From Asterella californica (Eukaryota; Streptophyta; Marchantiopsida; Marchantiales; Aytoniaceae), in assembly GCA_036924285.1 (NCBI GenBank), contig JAYKYS010000016.1:434001-498000 (forward strand): a DNA stretch of 64,000 bases, read 5' to 3'. The notes beneath the pieces were generated by a model, which did not search any database, was not told the DNA's origin, and saw nothing but the letters and a program-made list of their open reading frames with translations. Positions within the stretch are counted from its first letter, which is position 1; every line of letters begins with the position of its first letter. Below, in pieces: positions 49,972-60,500 of this stretch. The position numbers and the translations under genes were made by a program.

Positions 49972-50916
49972 ATGCGATACTTAGTTTTGGCACGTGAGGA
50001 TTTGTCCAACCAAGTGGAAGGGCGAGCCTTATGGACAAAATCCACAGAAGGAGTCTGCAAATTCCTTTTGGAAGATGTGATTTGTAGATATGGTTGTGTT
50101 AGGAAGATCACGGCTGATCGAGGGGAGTTGAACAATGATGAGGCTAAAGCGTTCTTCAAGAGCTGTGGTGTCAAGTTAGCTCTCACCATAGCCTACAATC
50201 CGGAGCGTAATGCAAAGAGTGAACGTGGTCATCCTCTTATTGTGAAAGGTATTGTGAAAGCTTGCAAGGGGAGGGCAAGAGAATGGCCAAGATTTCTTCC
50301 GTTTGCATTATGGGCTGATCGTTCGACTCATAGTTCAGTTACGGGATATATGCCGGCGGAGTTGATGCAGGGACAGAAACCTATCATGCCCATTGAGGAG
50401 CACATACCCACTTGGAGTGTTCTACCTTGGGAGGATGGTATGTCTACAGAAGATCTTCTTGCTGTCCGAATCCGTCAACTAGAGAGAAGACCTGAAGATG
50501 TAGAGATTGCATTGGAGAAGCTGAAAGAGGCGCGCTTGAGAAACAAGGACAGATTCGATAAGCGTCATCGATTAAGACCGAAAGAGATTAAAGAAGGAGA
50601 TTGGGTGTTGGTCTACGATAGTAGCTTGGACAACCAACACAGTGCGCTTAGAAAATTCTCTAAGCGATGGTTTGGCCCGTATGTGGTTCTTGTCGTGCTT
50701 GACAATGCCACATATTCACTAAGAGAGCTTGATGAGGTAGAGCTCAAGGTTCCCATTGCAGGCAAGCGTGTGAAACTCTTCAAGAAGCGAGATGAAGGGA
50801 TAAGCATGGAGGAAGTCGGAGCTGAGTTTGATATCTTGGATGATGACGGAGAAGATTTGGATGACGAAGATATTGCTAACGACAACATCAGTGAAGAAGA
50901 TGAAGATATAATGTGA
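49972..50916 (+). CDS. R2 integrase core and C-terminal domain
   Basis: A 314-codon frame in phase with the preceding pol frame, separated only by the TGA at 49966. It contains ITADRGELNNDEAKAFF (second catalytic Asp) and NAKSERGHPLIVK (catalytic Glu). The integrase C-terminus follows (RFDKRHRLRPKEIKEGDWVL, WFGPYVVLVVLDN), then an acidic tail EEDEDIM. There is no chromodomain. It would be made only by readthrough of the TGA or by independent initiation. Confidence 0.8.
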   Translation: MRYLVLAREDLSNQVEGRALWTKSTEGVCKFLLEDVICRYGCVRKITADRGELNNDEAKAFFKSCGVKLALTIAYNPERNAKSERGHPLIVKGIVKACKGRAREWPRFLPFALWADRSTHSSVTGYMPAELMQGQKPIMPIEEHIPTWSVLPWEDGMSTEDLLAVRIRQLERRPEDVEIALEKLKEARLRNKDRFDKRHRLRPKEIKEGDWVLVYDSSLDNQHSALRKFSKRWFGPYVVLVVLDNATYSLRELDEVELKVPIAGKRVKLFKKRDEGISMEEVGAEFDILDDDGEDLDDEDIANDNISEEDEDIM

Positions 50917-50966
50917 TGTCAACCACAACTTGTGAGTGTTGGCGCATACCAGAGGATGCGCAAGTT

Positions 50967-50979
50967 AAGAAGGGGTGGA
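50967..50979 (+). other. R2 polypurine tract
   Basis: AAGAAGGGGTGGA directly before the LTR start at 50980; equivalent to 26611-26625 in R1. Confidence 0.8.
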
Positions 50980-53350
50980 TGTCGTGTTGTGGTTCGGCTC
51001 CTGTGTGAAATTCCTGTGTAACCTATGTTGTGTTTCTTTTCTGTGTTTCGTGAACCGCATCGCGTAACTCGCCGAACGGTGTAATGAGTGCCACGTTTGT
51101 GATTATCTGTTTAAGTGATCGCACGATAGAGGAATGTGCCAAGTCATCGATCAGTGTGCGTTCACTTCTGTGGTCCTTGTCGCTGCAATTGTGTATAAAA
51201 TGGTGGGTCGAAGGTTCATACGACATTCTCTGTCAGCGGGTGTTTCGTGAGGGTTCTCGGTGGTCTGCATGGAGGAGTGAAGAACTGCTGGAGTGGTGGT
51301 TATGGACAGAGGTGTGTTACCAGCTCCGGATCTTCCTTTCCCGAATCCGTTTCACATCAAGCTTCATTGTATCCACCGCGATCACTTTCGACAATGGTTA
51401 GTTGCATACTTTGGCGATGAATTCATGGGAAGAATGATGGAGTTACAGCTTTCGATGATCCTTCCGATCGTAACATACGGAGAGACTTGAGATATGATGG
51501 TGTACATTTTGTTGTGAGGAACAATGCATCTCAACTATCCATCGAACGTTCTTTTCAACCTTTGGGTCGATGTCCGGTGCCATTGCAGACCGAAGATCAA
51601 TCATGGGGCTTGGATCGTGAGAAACTTCGGGCAAGAATATTACAATCGAGTGATAGCTTCACCATTTCCTTTTGTCGTACCTTTTATTATAGAACGTTTC
51701 CAGGTTGTAATATTGACGTTGTATTAGTCTGCGGCTCACTGATTTCATTTTGGTTGAGCGCTTCTGTGTAGTTACGGACCGCAAAGAATCCTTCGACATG
51801 TCTCAAGGATTTTCTGAAGTCTTAGAGTCTTGTTGATGTCTTGTGTCTCCTTTGGAGTAAAAATTAGTTCTAAGGGAAAAGTTAAGAGGAGAAAAGACAA
51901 AAAGTAAAGCTCTTTTTGCTCTTATTGGTCCACTTTTGGACCAATGATGTTCTAGCTGATCCTCTCGACGTTTCTGTGGTTTTTGGAGGCTTTGGAGGGC
52001 CATTCACAAAACGAAGGGTATGGTTGGAGAGCTCTCGACCGGGGCTACAATCTGGGTTGAAGAATCGGTCGATTTGATGGAAGTATGAGCACGTTATAAT
52101 CGATTGAGTGGAGAGGGGGTGCAATTCGGACCTACCGCTACATTTCTGGTTGTTCCGAGAGACTCGCGAAGAGTTTTGAGGAGCTGTCTGTTTGGTTGGA
52201 GAGCTTACGACGTGCTGGTCATTTTGATATCAATTTCGTTAGGTTCTTGATCAATTTAGATTCTGAACCGACCGATTGAAGTTGAGAAGTGCAGACGGGA
52301 TAAGACGGAGACAGCGAACTGTGATAGCCATGGATAGTTTGCTATTGCTTAAGTTCTGAGTAGAATTTCTGAGTGAAACTTTCCAAGATTGAAGCATGTC
52401 TTATCAGTAAGATACTTGAGAAGTTTCACCTCAAATGGTCGAGTAGTTTGTTCAGAATCTTGGATCAAATGTACCTAGGTCTGTAAAGCTCTGAAGTTAG
52501 CACAGATTACGGTTTGATCCATATCTGAGAATTGGTTTAAGATTTCGACCTGAAAATTGTTCAGGGTAGGAGTGAAGGGTCCAATCAAGCTTCCTGTGAA
52601 GTTTGATCATCATTGGTCGACTGGTTTGAGAGGACTGAGGTCTCAAAGTTCAAAGATACTTCTGTTATTAGCAATTTCGGGTTTTTCGGTATCATCTATG
52701 GTCATTTTGATCATTTTCGATCAATTTGTAGAGGAGTTTGTTGCTGAAACTGCCATGCCTGCATACAATTCGACATTGGAGGGTGTGGGGCTGATTTCAG
52801 CTCTTGGTGATGAAGGAGAACAGAGTCGTCATGAATCTTAAGCCGCTGTTTGGGTTCTCGGAGCTGCCATGTATTACCGCTGTTGGTGCTATATTGAGAT
52901 CTGAGTAGTGCCTTGAAGCATGCATGCTTTACCTTGCTGGAATGCTTGATAAGGCAGGGTGTACAACAAGTTGTATCGATACTCTATCAAGTTGATTGAG
53001 TGATCTTATAGCATCTTCTAGTTGTACTATGAAGTTGTGATAGTTGGGTTGATGGGCAATTAGCGTCGCTGGGGAACTATTTCAGAAGTCATGCTTCCAG
53101 TGATTTAGAGGAATAACTTCAGTTAGATAGTACAGAGCGGAGTACTTTTAGTTAGAGTACAAAAGATCTGTTTGTAACACAAGTTTATGCAACCTATACG
53201 TAACCTTGGATCTAGCAAGCTGTAAACTTGAGCCGAGCATATACAAGGTCACTCGGGCTAGAAGAATAGATAGTGAAACATTTGAGTGGAAACATCCAGA
53301 TCTAGATCCAACCTTGTCAATCCACATACCTCTGCACAACCATATACCCA
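50980..53350 (+). repeat. R2 3′ LTR, truncated at its right end
   Basis: Starts TGTCGTGTTGTGGTTCGG; TATAAAA at 51194-51200. It parallels R1 26626-28445 apart from an extra ~550 bp at 51740-52300. It stops at 53350, where TTTAGGG repeats begin, in the middle of the frame that in R1 is the 28284-29045 ORF. The comparison shows that the R LTR-like block is at least 2.37 kb. Confidence 0.65.
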
Positions 53351-53404
53351 GGTTTAGGGTTTAGGGTTTAGGGTTTAGGGTTTAGTTTAAACCTAAACCC
53401 TAAA
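53351..53404. repeat. Interstitial telomere repeats, head-to-head
   Basis: Five TTTAGGG units (53351-53385) are followed at once by the reverse orientation (TTTAAACCTAAACCCTAAA, 53386-53404). They lie exactly at the junction between truncated R2 and resumed E1, and E1 has lost about 125 bp here. TTTAGGG is the standard plant telomere unit. Such patches are known as scars of double-strand break repair with telomeric DNA or telomerase. Confidence 0.95.
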
Positions 53405-54076
53405 GCGCAATCTATCCTCACAACAGACTCAAGACAATTGCACTATGTTCTTCTGACTTCTCACCTCTCATACACACTCAGAAGAAGCTTGCTGCTCGGT
53501 GGGAAGACACAACCCTCGATCATTCTCTCCAGATTCTGCCAGCAAGTCTTCTCACGACTCTCTCCTAAGTTTGGGAAGAAGAAGGAATAGGCTGCTATGG
53601 GTCGGACAGAAGAGACCCGAAATGGACCCTCACGTCTTCTCGCTCATTTTGCCAGCCTTTCAGTCTTCTAGTCTCTCTAAGAAGATGTGGAGTTGAGAAG
53701 CTTGGAAGATCGGGAGGCACAAGCATAGTCCTCGACTTCCATCTTCTCGAAATAACAAAACAACTCACCAAGCTACTCAAGATTCGTACCAAGCCTCTCT
53801 TAACACAAAAGCAAAGCAAATCCACTCTTGATACGAATTGTGTACAGTCGACTTCCGAAGACAGTCTTTAGTCTTCCGCCGTCTTCCGAGAAGACGTTTC
53901 TCGAAAGATGGTCGTCTTCCGAAGAAGTCAGCTTCTTATTACAAAAAGCTCATAAGATCATCTTCCTGCTAAGGAAGCCGTAATCTTAAGTAACAACGCT
54001 TCTTCAGTTATACAAACAAGTTATTAATCTTAAAAATTTCAAAAATTCGTGAATCCTGTAATTTGTGGGCACCACA

Positions 54077-54850
54077 TGTACCTAAGAAGACCACCTCCGT
54101 CATTCATTCGAGATCGGAGTCTGACTCGCAGGAAGAGCCGCTGAGTACCCGACCGGAACAGAAGACCGCTTCTGCCACACCAAGGAGTCTTCCGAAGACT
54201 CCAGAAGACGAAGAATGGATGGATACTCCTACTGCGATGCGAGGAAGTGCAATAAAGAGGACCGCTTCTGCCATGGGGAGAGATCTTCCACCTTGGAAGA
54301 TGAGAAGATTAGCTTCTTCTCATGTGCAGAAGCTGAAGACCATAGTGGTGGAAGAGGCATCCTTGCCTCTAGAAGACAAGGTCGACACCTCCGATCGGAT
54401 GGTGGAGATGAACCTGTCTTCCGCAGGAAGAAGATTGGAAGAGTTCAGTGCCTTCTTCCACTCAGAGATCCAGCCAGCTATGGAGTTGTTGGAGAAGAGA
54501 GCGAAGGTCAGGAGAAGCCCTTACAGCCTGGATTTGGTCTGCGCACCCGGATGCGTCAGGAAGAAGGTCAAAAGAAGGCAGAAGCGCTAGAAGCTAGTCT
54601 CCGCACCACGGAGAAGCTCGCAGCGAGGTACAAGACGGAAGCAGCCGCTTCTGCCAAGGAGCTGACCCAACTGAGAAAGAGCAACCAGGAGTTGCAGGTA
54701 CGTTTACAGCAGCGCGACCAAGAGGTTCTCTGAGTGCGGGGGAAGATCACTGCCCTCGCAGAAGAGAAAACAACATGGAAGACGCATCGAGAAGCAGCAG
54801 AAGCGCGAGTTGTAGCCGAGAAGATGCAGCGGGAAGCAGCGGAAGCTCGT
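54077..54850 (+). pseudogene. E0 protein, linker and coiled-coil piece
   Basis: Resumes in frame after E1 with PKKTTSVIHSRSESDSQEEP, a Ser/Thr/Pro-rich linker, then RRLEEFSAFFHSEIQPAMEL. The frame changes near 54500-54540 to one reading KKAEALEASLRTTEKLAARY and LTQLRKSNQELQVRLQQRDQ, a clear coiled coil. A TGA near 54731 stands where E1 has Arg (CGA to TGA). The coil continues to 54850, where SQ2 is inserted. At least two disabling changes make this copy a pseudogene. Confidence 0.6.
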
Positions 54851-56174
54851 TGTCGCGCTACTTGGCGGCTACATGCTTGACTTCTACTCCGACGCTTGAG
54901 TTTAGTAGTTCTAGAAGTTAGCTCATGTTAATTCTAGTCCTTTATACATATGTTTGACACCTTTGCATACGGTGTTGACACTATTGTGTTATATATTTTG
55001 AGTCCTAGTAGGTTGATAGTATGTTATCAATCTTGTTCAAGCACTCCTGCGCTTGTGCAAATGATATCATGCTTATCTATGTTGTGAAAGTACATAACTT
55101 AGGGTTTCCATGCTGACAAGGGTTTAAGCTCATGGGTTGTACTTACATGTCGCCCATGCATGCTTTCTAGATTGGTTAAGTTATCTTTTAGGGTTACGTG
55201 TTATTTTACATGCCTTCGCGTGAAGTTTAAGATTTACGCTGGCACTTTAGGGGCTGACATGGTAGCCTTTGAGTGAAGTTGAGTTACCACGTGGATTAGG
55301 GCACTAAAGGACAGCCAAGTGGAACTATGAACTCTCATTGGTCCATTTTTGTCTTTTGTGTAACTCTAAATTTAGAAGCAGGGGTCTAAAGGGGAGTTCG
55401 AGCATTTGGTGAGGGGACTTCAAAATCTGAGCGCACAGGGAGATAGAGCTCGTCATGCCAAGCACTTCCAGTGAAATTTTCGATCGATTTGAGGCAATAA
55501 AGACGAAGTTATGACCAATTGAAGTTCGAATTGTGCTAGAATTGAATCACTTTTGTTGGATTTAGGGTTTTCAGTGTCACTTGCAGCAGATTTGAGGAAA
55601 TTGCTTCAAAACTTCGAGGTTGCGTTCTCTGCCAGGAGGGCTACGATTTCCCAAAAATTTTCGCATCGATTGAGTGACTGAGTAATTCAGGGCAGCCACT
55701 GAAGCAGAGGGGGTCTGAAAAGCTCTTAATCTAGAGCAGCGACTTCAGAGGAGGAGATCTGGAGTTCTGTGTACAGTCAGGAGTCCCAACTTCACAGGGG
55801 TATTCAGCATCCTGTAGACTCCAAATCCTGTAAGAATATTTGAAATTTATCGAGCCAATCTTCTGTTATAGGTCGAAATAGCCATCTAGGTACCAGAAAT
55901 TGCCGTAGTTTTCTTGCTCAGAACTTTTCTGTCCATATCTCTGAAATTTCGTGTGTGAGTTCAGTAGTACCTCATTTGCATATAGGGGAAGTTTAGAAGT
56001 CTAAACCTATTACTGCCAGCTAGACCTGAATTTTGCTTTCTGAGCATATTACTAGATCTTACACATCTGTGTGAGTGTTTATAGCCCTATTGTGACCTGA
56101 AAGCCAACCTCTTGAGTAAACAACCACAGCCAGAAGCCCGGCGCTTTCCTAGGTAGACGGATCACACTCCGACA
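54851..56174 (+). mobile_element. SQ2: 1324-bp LTR-like element, uninterrupted
   Basis: Starts TGTCGCGCTACTTGGCGG at 54851 after TCGT (54847-54850). Ends CACTCCGACA at 56174 before TCGT (56175-56178), a 4-bp TSD like that of SQ1. It gives the intact sequence of the site the chromovirus hit in SQ1. Compared with SQ1 it has two short deletions near 55940 and 56007. With TG..CA ends and little coding capacity it is most likely a solo LTR, possibly related to the R LTR through the shared last ~450 bp. Confidence 0.8.
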
Positions 56175-56877
56175 TCGTGCACAGGAGATGCTAGCACAGT
56201 CGGTGGAAGCGCTTCGGAAGAAGTTCAACTTCACCGCGGGTAGGAAGTTGCTTACCTTGGCTAGAGAGTGGGACGATGAGTTCAAGGCGATGTTGGTAGA
56301 GTGCAAGGAGAGTATGTTCTGGTACTTGGATAGGCAGATAGAGGGAGTGAAGACACTCTATGGACTTCCTTCGACTCCGCCACCGATAACTACATCTTCC
56401 CAAGCCCTAGTATCATCAATCGGTGCCGACATGGAGAAGGAGGAGTTCGACCTCGCTGTGCACTTGGTAGTGACACCGTTGGAAGCCGAGAAGACTCCGG
56501 AAGAAGCCCCGGAAGACAAGACGTCTTCTGGAAGACAGGAAGAAGAATCGTCTTACCAGATATTCTGCGTGGAGGAAGCGACTTCCCCGGACCCCTATGA
56601 GGTCGTCATGGTCCCTAGTACCGAACTAATGCTCCAGAAGAGCGAGGAAGCACCAGTTGACTTCGCTTCCCAGAAGACGCTTCCGTCTTCCGAAGCCGAA
56701 GCAGAAGCCAAGGAAGAAGCAGCAGTAGTGACAGCAGGGCCAGCGAAGAACGATGAGGAGGAAGCCACCTCAGTGTTACCCGAGGTGTTCGCAGGGCTTC
56801 CTAGCTTATCAGAAGCTGCGTTAGGAGCTCCGGTAGGAGCAGATCAGGTAGAGATTACCTCCGAGCAATCAGAGTAG
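56175..56877 (+). pseudogene. E0 protein, C-terminal piece
   Basis: After SQ2 the coiled coil resumes (AQEMLAQSVEALRKKFNFTA). It continues through the conserved LLTLAREWDDEFKAMLVECK and an acidic, low-complexity tail rich in Glu, Ser, Pro and Ala (EEAPEDKTSSGRQEEESS), to a stop at 56877. The tail differs from E1 and E2, which end with RSGGNGIRAIR-like basic sequence. No enzyme motif is visible. A structural, gag-like or DNA-bound scaffold role is a guess. Confidence 0.55.
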
Positions 56878-57553
56878 ATAGTAACCACAACCGACGTTGA
56901 CATTTCTAAACTTAGTAAGACCGAACATGCTATCTTAAAGGTGGCAGTTTTTCAGTGTAAAATTAGTTAGGATACCATGTGCCATCATAGATAGCGTAGG
57001 AACAGCAAAGTAGAGGGCTAAATCGGAAAAAGGAAACGGCTTGCATGTGGGGTGGCAGCCTTCTGACATCGCCCATCTCTCCCTGGTGGTCGTCTCCTCT
57101 GTTTTCTCGTGGCAGATGCATAAGTAGGATCGAAGAGTAAGAAATTCAGTTCTTCACACACACAAACATTTTACGGTGTAGACTCATGACAAATTAGACA
57201 GAGTGTACACATTTGAGGGGCGCACTAAGTACGTTGTTGTGTACTGTGCGCACACACACTACACCCGATGTTTGAGACATACGAATAGACTGGGATTATA
57301 CCGGAGGGGTCTGCATGCTCGTTACCAGCAGTGGTTCGAAGATGTAGATAGAGGTAGTGGACAGTTTAGGAACAGGGAACGGCATCCTCGTGCAGTCCTG
57401 TTGGCTAGACTGGTGTGTCGAGGAGTAGGAGCAGGAAGTAGAGGGAGTGAGCTTCCCAATGCCAATGTGACTTCTTCTCGGGGAATGGATTGCTGATTTG
57501 AGTGCAGAAGCTTTGTCCATGTCTTCTGGGTGGTGGGTATTCTTGGATTCACT

Positions 57554-60500
57554 TGTAGTGATGCAGGATTACTTCTTTTATCCATTTAGTATACAAGATA
57601 TCGTTCTCACAGAGGATTTACGCAAGTAATCACTGCTCTAAGTTCTATGATCTGTTCAAACACACAAACACACGGGTTTTGCCTAAAAATCCCGTCTTCT
57701 CACAAAATCACACAAAACCACACGTCTTCCAGACACGCCACATGGTGCTCTGGAACTAAACAAACAACTACCAACTAAAATATCACACAATTATTCACAG
57801 AGAAGCTCGGGAAGACGATCTTCTTGCTTCCAGGTTGCTTCTTCCGGTCTTCTCGATACCGTCTTCTCGAAGCGATTCTCGTCTTCTGGGGGTTCAGCTC
57901 GTCTTCTCACACCTCCAGAAGGCTGCCCTGCTTCGCAGAAGTCGACTAGTAACGGTCGTTACACCTTATTCTCACACTCACATTCCAACGGGTTAGATTA
58001 ATCAAAGGGTGTATGCCCCCTGTAGCCTTCCCAGGCTTCTGCCTACAGAATTGGTCTTCCTGCAGCACTACAACGACATTCACCTTCACGGAAGCTCAAT
58101 AGAAGTCTCGGAAGCTCACTAGAAGAAGGTAAGAAGATGGGGAAGATGGGAGAAGATGGGGAAGATAAGAAAATCCAAACAAGAGAAAACAAGATGAAAA
58201 GAGTAAATTAAGATTTCGACAGGCTTCTAGTCCGGATCCTGACTAACAAGCCATCCCTGCTTGTAATAGTTTGGGGAGGAAGACAACAAACATGAGTACT
58301 GTTGCACCGTCTTCTACTCAAGGATGTCGTCTTCTGTTGCGGGAAGAAGGCTTCTTTCTTCTTCACTTCGCTGCTCTGACTGCTCTGTCTTCTGGGATCC
58401 CTTACCCAGAAGACCGTTCGTACGTAGATCCCAAGTGCTCTACTGAACGAGTCAAGCTACACTTCCACAACTGCTGACAGTCACCACCACTCAAGAAGAA
58501 CACTTCCCATAAACAATTGGGAGCGAATTCAAGGAACCCACCATCCAGAAAACACGAGCAAAGCTTCTGCACTCAAATCAGCAATCCATTCCCCGAGAAG
58601 AAGGTACATAGGTGTTGGGAAGCTCACTCCCTCTATTGTCTGCTCCTACTCCTCGACACATCAGTCTAACCAGCAGGACTGCACGAGGATGCCGTTCCTT
58701 GCTCCTAGACTGCCCACTACTCATCTACATCTCCGAATCGCTGCTGGTGGTAAGAGAATGCAGACTTCTTCCTGCGTTATCCATTATTCCAACATCGAGT
58801 GTAGTGTACACTGTGTACCTCTAGTGTCTAATCTGTCTCCTGCACCGTAAGATTGGTATGTGTGTGCAGGCAGCCAGTTTCTTCGAAGACTCCCCTGTGT
58901 GTGTCTGCACCGTAAGATTGGAATGTGTGTGCAGAACTCAATTCTCCACACAGGTCTAATGTGCTATGAGTCTGCACCGTAAAATGTTGGTGTTTGTGCA
59001 GAGCTCCTAATTCCTACTCTGTGATCCTACTTAACCACCTGCCATGAGAAAACAGAGGAGGTGACCGCCAAAGAGAGATGGGCGTTGTCAGGAGGCTGCC
59101 ACCCCACATGCACACCGTTCCCTTTCCAGCTTTAGCCATCTATCTTGTTTACGCCTGCGCTGCCTACTCTGCCACATGGTCACTGATCTAAAATTAAACT
59201 GGACATGCTATTTCTTAATATAGCATATTTAGTACTTTACTAAGTTTGGACAAGTCCCTGGTCTTCTAGGCTTTGCTTATCTATTCTAATGGCTCGGATG
59301 CCATTTCCACCTGATCTGTTCCTACCTGAACTACTTAAATCAGCTTCTGATACGCTGGGAAGCCCTGTAATTACCTCGGGTGTCGCTGAGGTGGCCTCCT
59401 CCTCCACGTTCATCGCTGACTCTGCTGCTACTGCTTCGGAAGACAGAAGCGTCTTCTGGGAAGCTGGGTCGACTTGTGCTTCCTCGCTCTTCTGAGGCAC
59501 TAGTTCGACACTGGGAGCCATGGTGACCTCATAGGGGTCCGGGGAAGTCGCTTCCTCCAAGCGGAATACCTGGGAAGACGGTCTTCCTTCCTTCTTCCAG
59601 AAGACGTCTTGTCTTCCGAGACATCTTCTGGGTTCTTTTCGGCTTCCAACGCTGTCACTACCAAGTGTACAGCGAGGTCGAACTCCTCCTTCTCCAAGTC
59701 TGGTCTTGTCGATGATGCTGGTGCTTGGGAAGATACGTTTACTGGTGGCGGGATCAAGGGAAGACCATAAAGTGTCTTCACTCTCTCTATCTGCCGATCC
59801 AAGTATCGGAACATACTCTCCTTGCACTCCACAAACATTGCTTTGGACTCCTCGTCCCATCCTCTAGCCAGGGTAAGCAACTTCCTACCCGCGGTGAAGT
59901 TGAACTTCTTCCGAAGCGCTTCCACCAATGAGCTAGCAACCCCTGCACACGAGCTTCCGCTGCTTCTCTTTGCGTCTTCTCGGTTGTAGCCTGCGCTTCT
60001 GCGGCTTCCCGCAGTGTCTTTCACGTCATCTTCTCTTCTGCAAGGGCGATGAGCTTATCCCGTACTCGCAGAACCTCCTGGTCACGTTGCTGTAAGCGCG
60101 CCTGTAATTCCTGGTTGCTCTTATTCAGCTGCGCTAACTCTTTGGAAGAAGTGACGTACTTGTTGTGAGTCGAAGGCTCAGTCCTTCCCTAGTCCTCACA
60201 GTATAGCTTCCACTCTCAGAAGACGAATCTAGTCTTCCAGAAAACATCTACTCCATCTTCTGAGATTCTAACAATGCTTCTTAAGTAGCGCTCGTCTTCC
60301 GAGCTGTATCTAATCAATCTTAACTAAGCAAGGCCTCGCATGGATTCCTAAGAAGACAACCCACCTTGCATTACATCCTGCTTCATAACAGAAGATCAAG
60401 ATATGCGAGAAGTAGAGTATATGAAAGGTTCAGAAGATGGTTGCGGGCTCCTGCGGTGACAGTGGTCTCTGGGAAGACTCCCGGGACAGCTTCCGATTCA

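Larger units (their letters stand above)
48162..53350 (+). mobile_element. R2: Ty3/gypsy R-family element, internally deleted
   Basis: The 5′ end is the LTR start TGTCGTGTTGTGGTTCGG at 48162, inside E1. About 300 bp of LTR (with TATA at 48376-48382) jump at 48464 directly into pol near the RT active site, so the rest of the LTR, the leader, gag and the start of pol are deleted. Pol runs to 50916. A polypurine tract (AAGAAGGGGTGGA, 50967-50979) precedes the 3′ LTR at 50980, which is cut at 53350 by telomere-type repeats. No TSD is seen. Its long 3′ LTR includes 51740-52300, absent from R1. Confidence 0.85.
45302..54076 (-). mobile_element. E1: antisense E-family element, interrupted by R2
   Basis: The left end TGTAGTGACGC starts at 45302 after TGTAC (45297-45301). 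The right end GGGCACCACA stops at 54076 before TGTAC (54077-54081). Its sense strand is minus, opposite to its host E0. Removing R2 and the telomere scar leaves about 3.53 kb. About 125 bp at that scar are missing compared with E2 (the equivalent of 60447-60571). E1 shares with E2 an internal deletion of the N-terminal and central coding parts. The excision point falls between complete codons of the E0 frame, supporting insertion into coding sequence. Confidence 0.85.
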
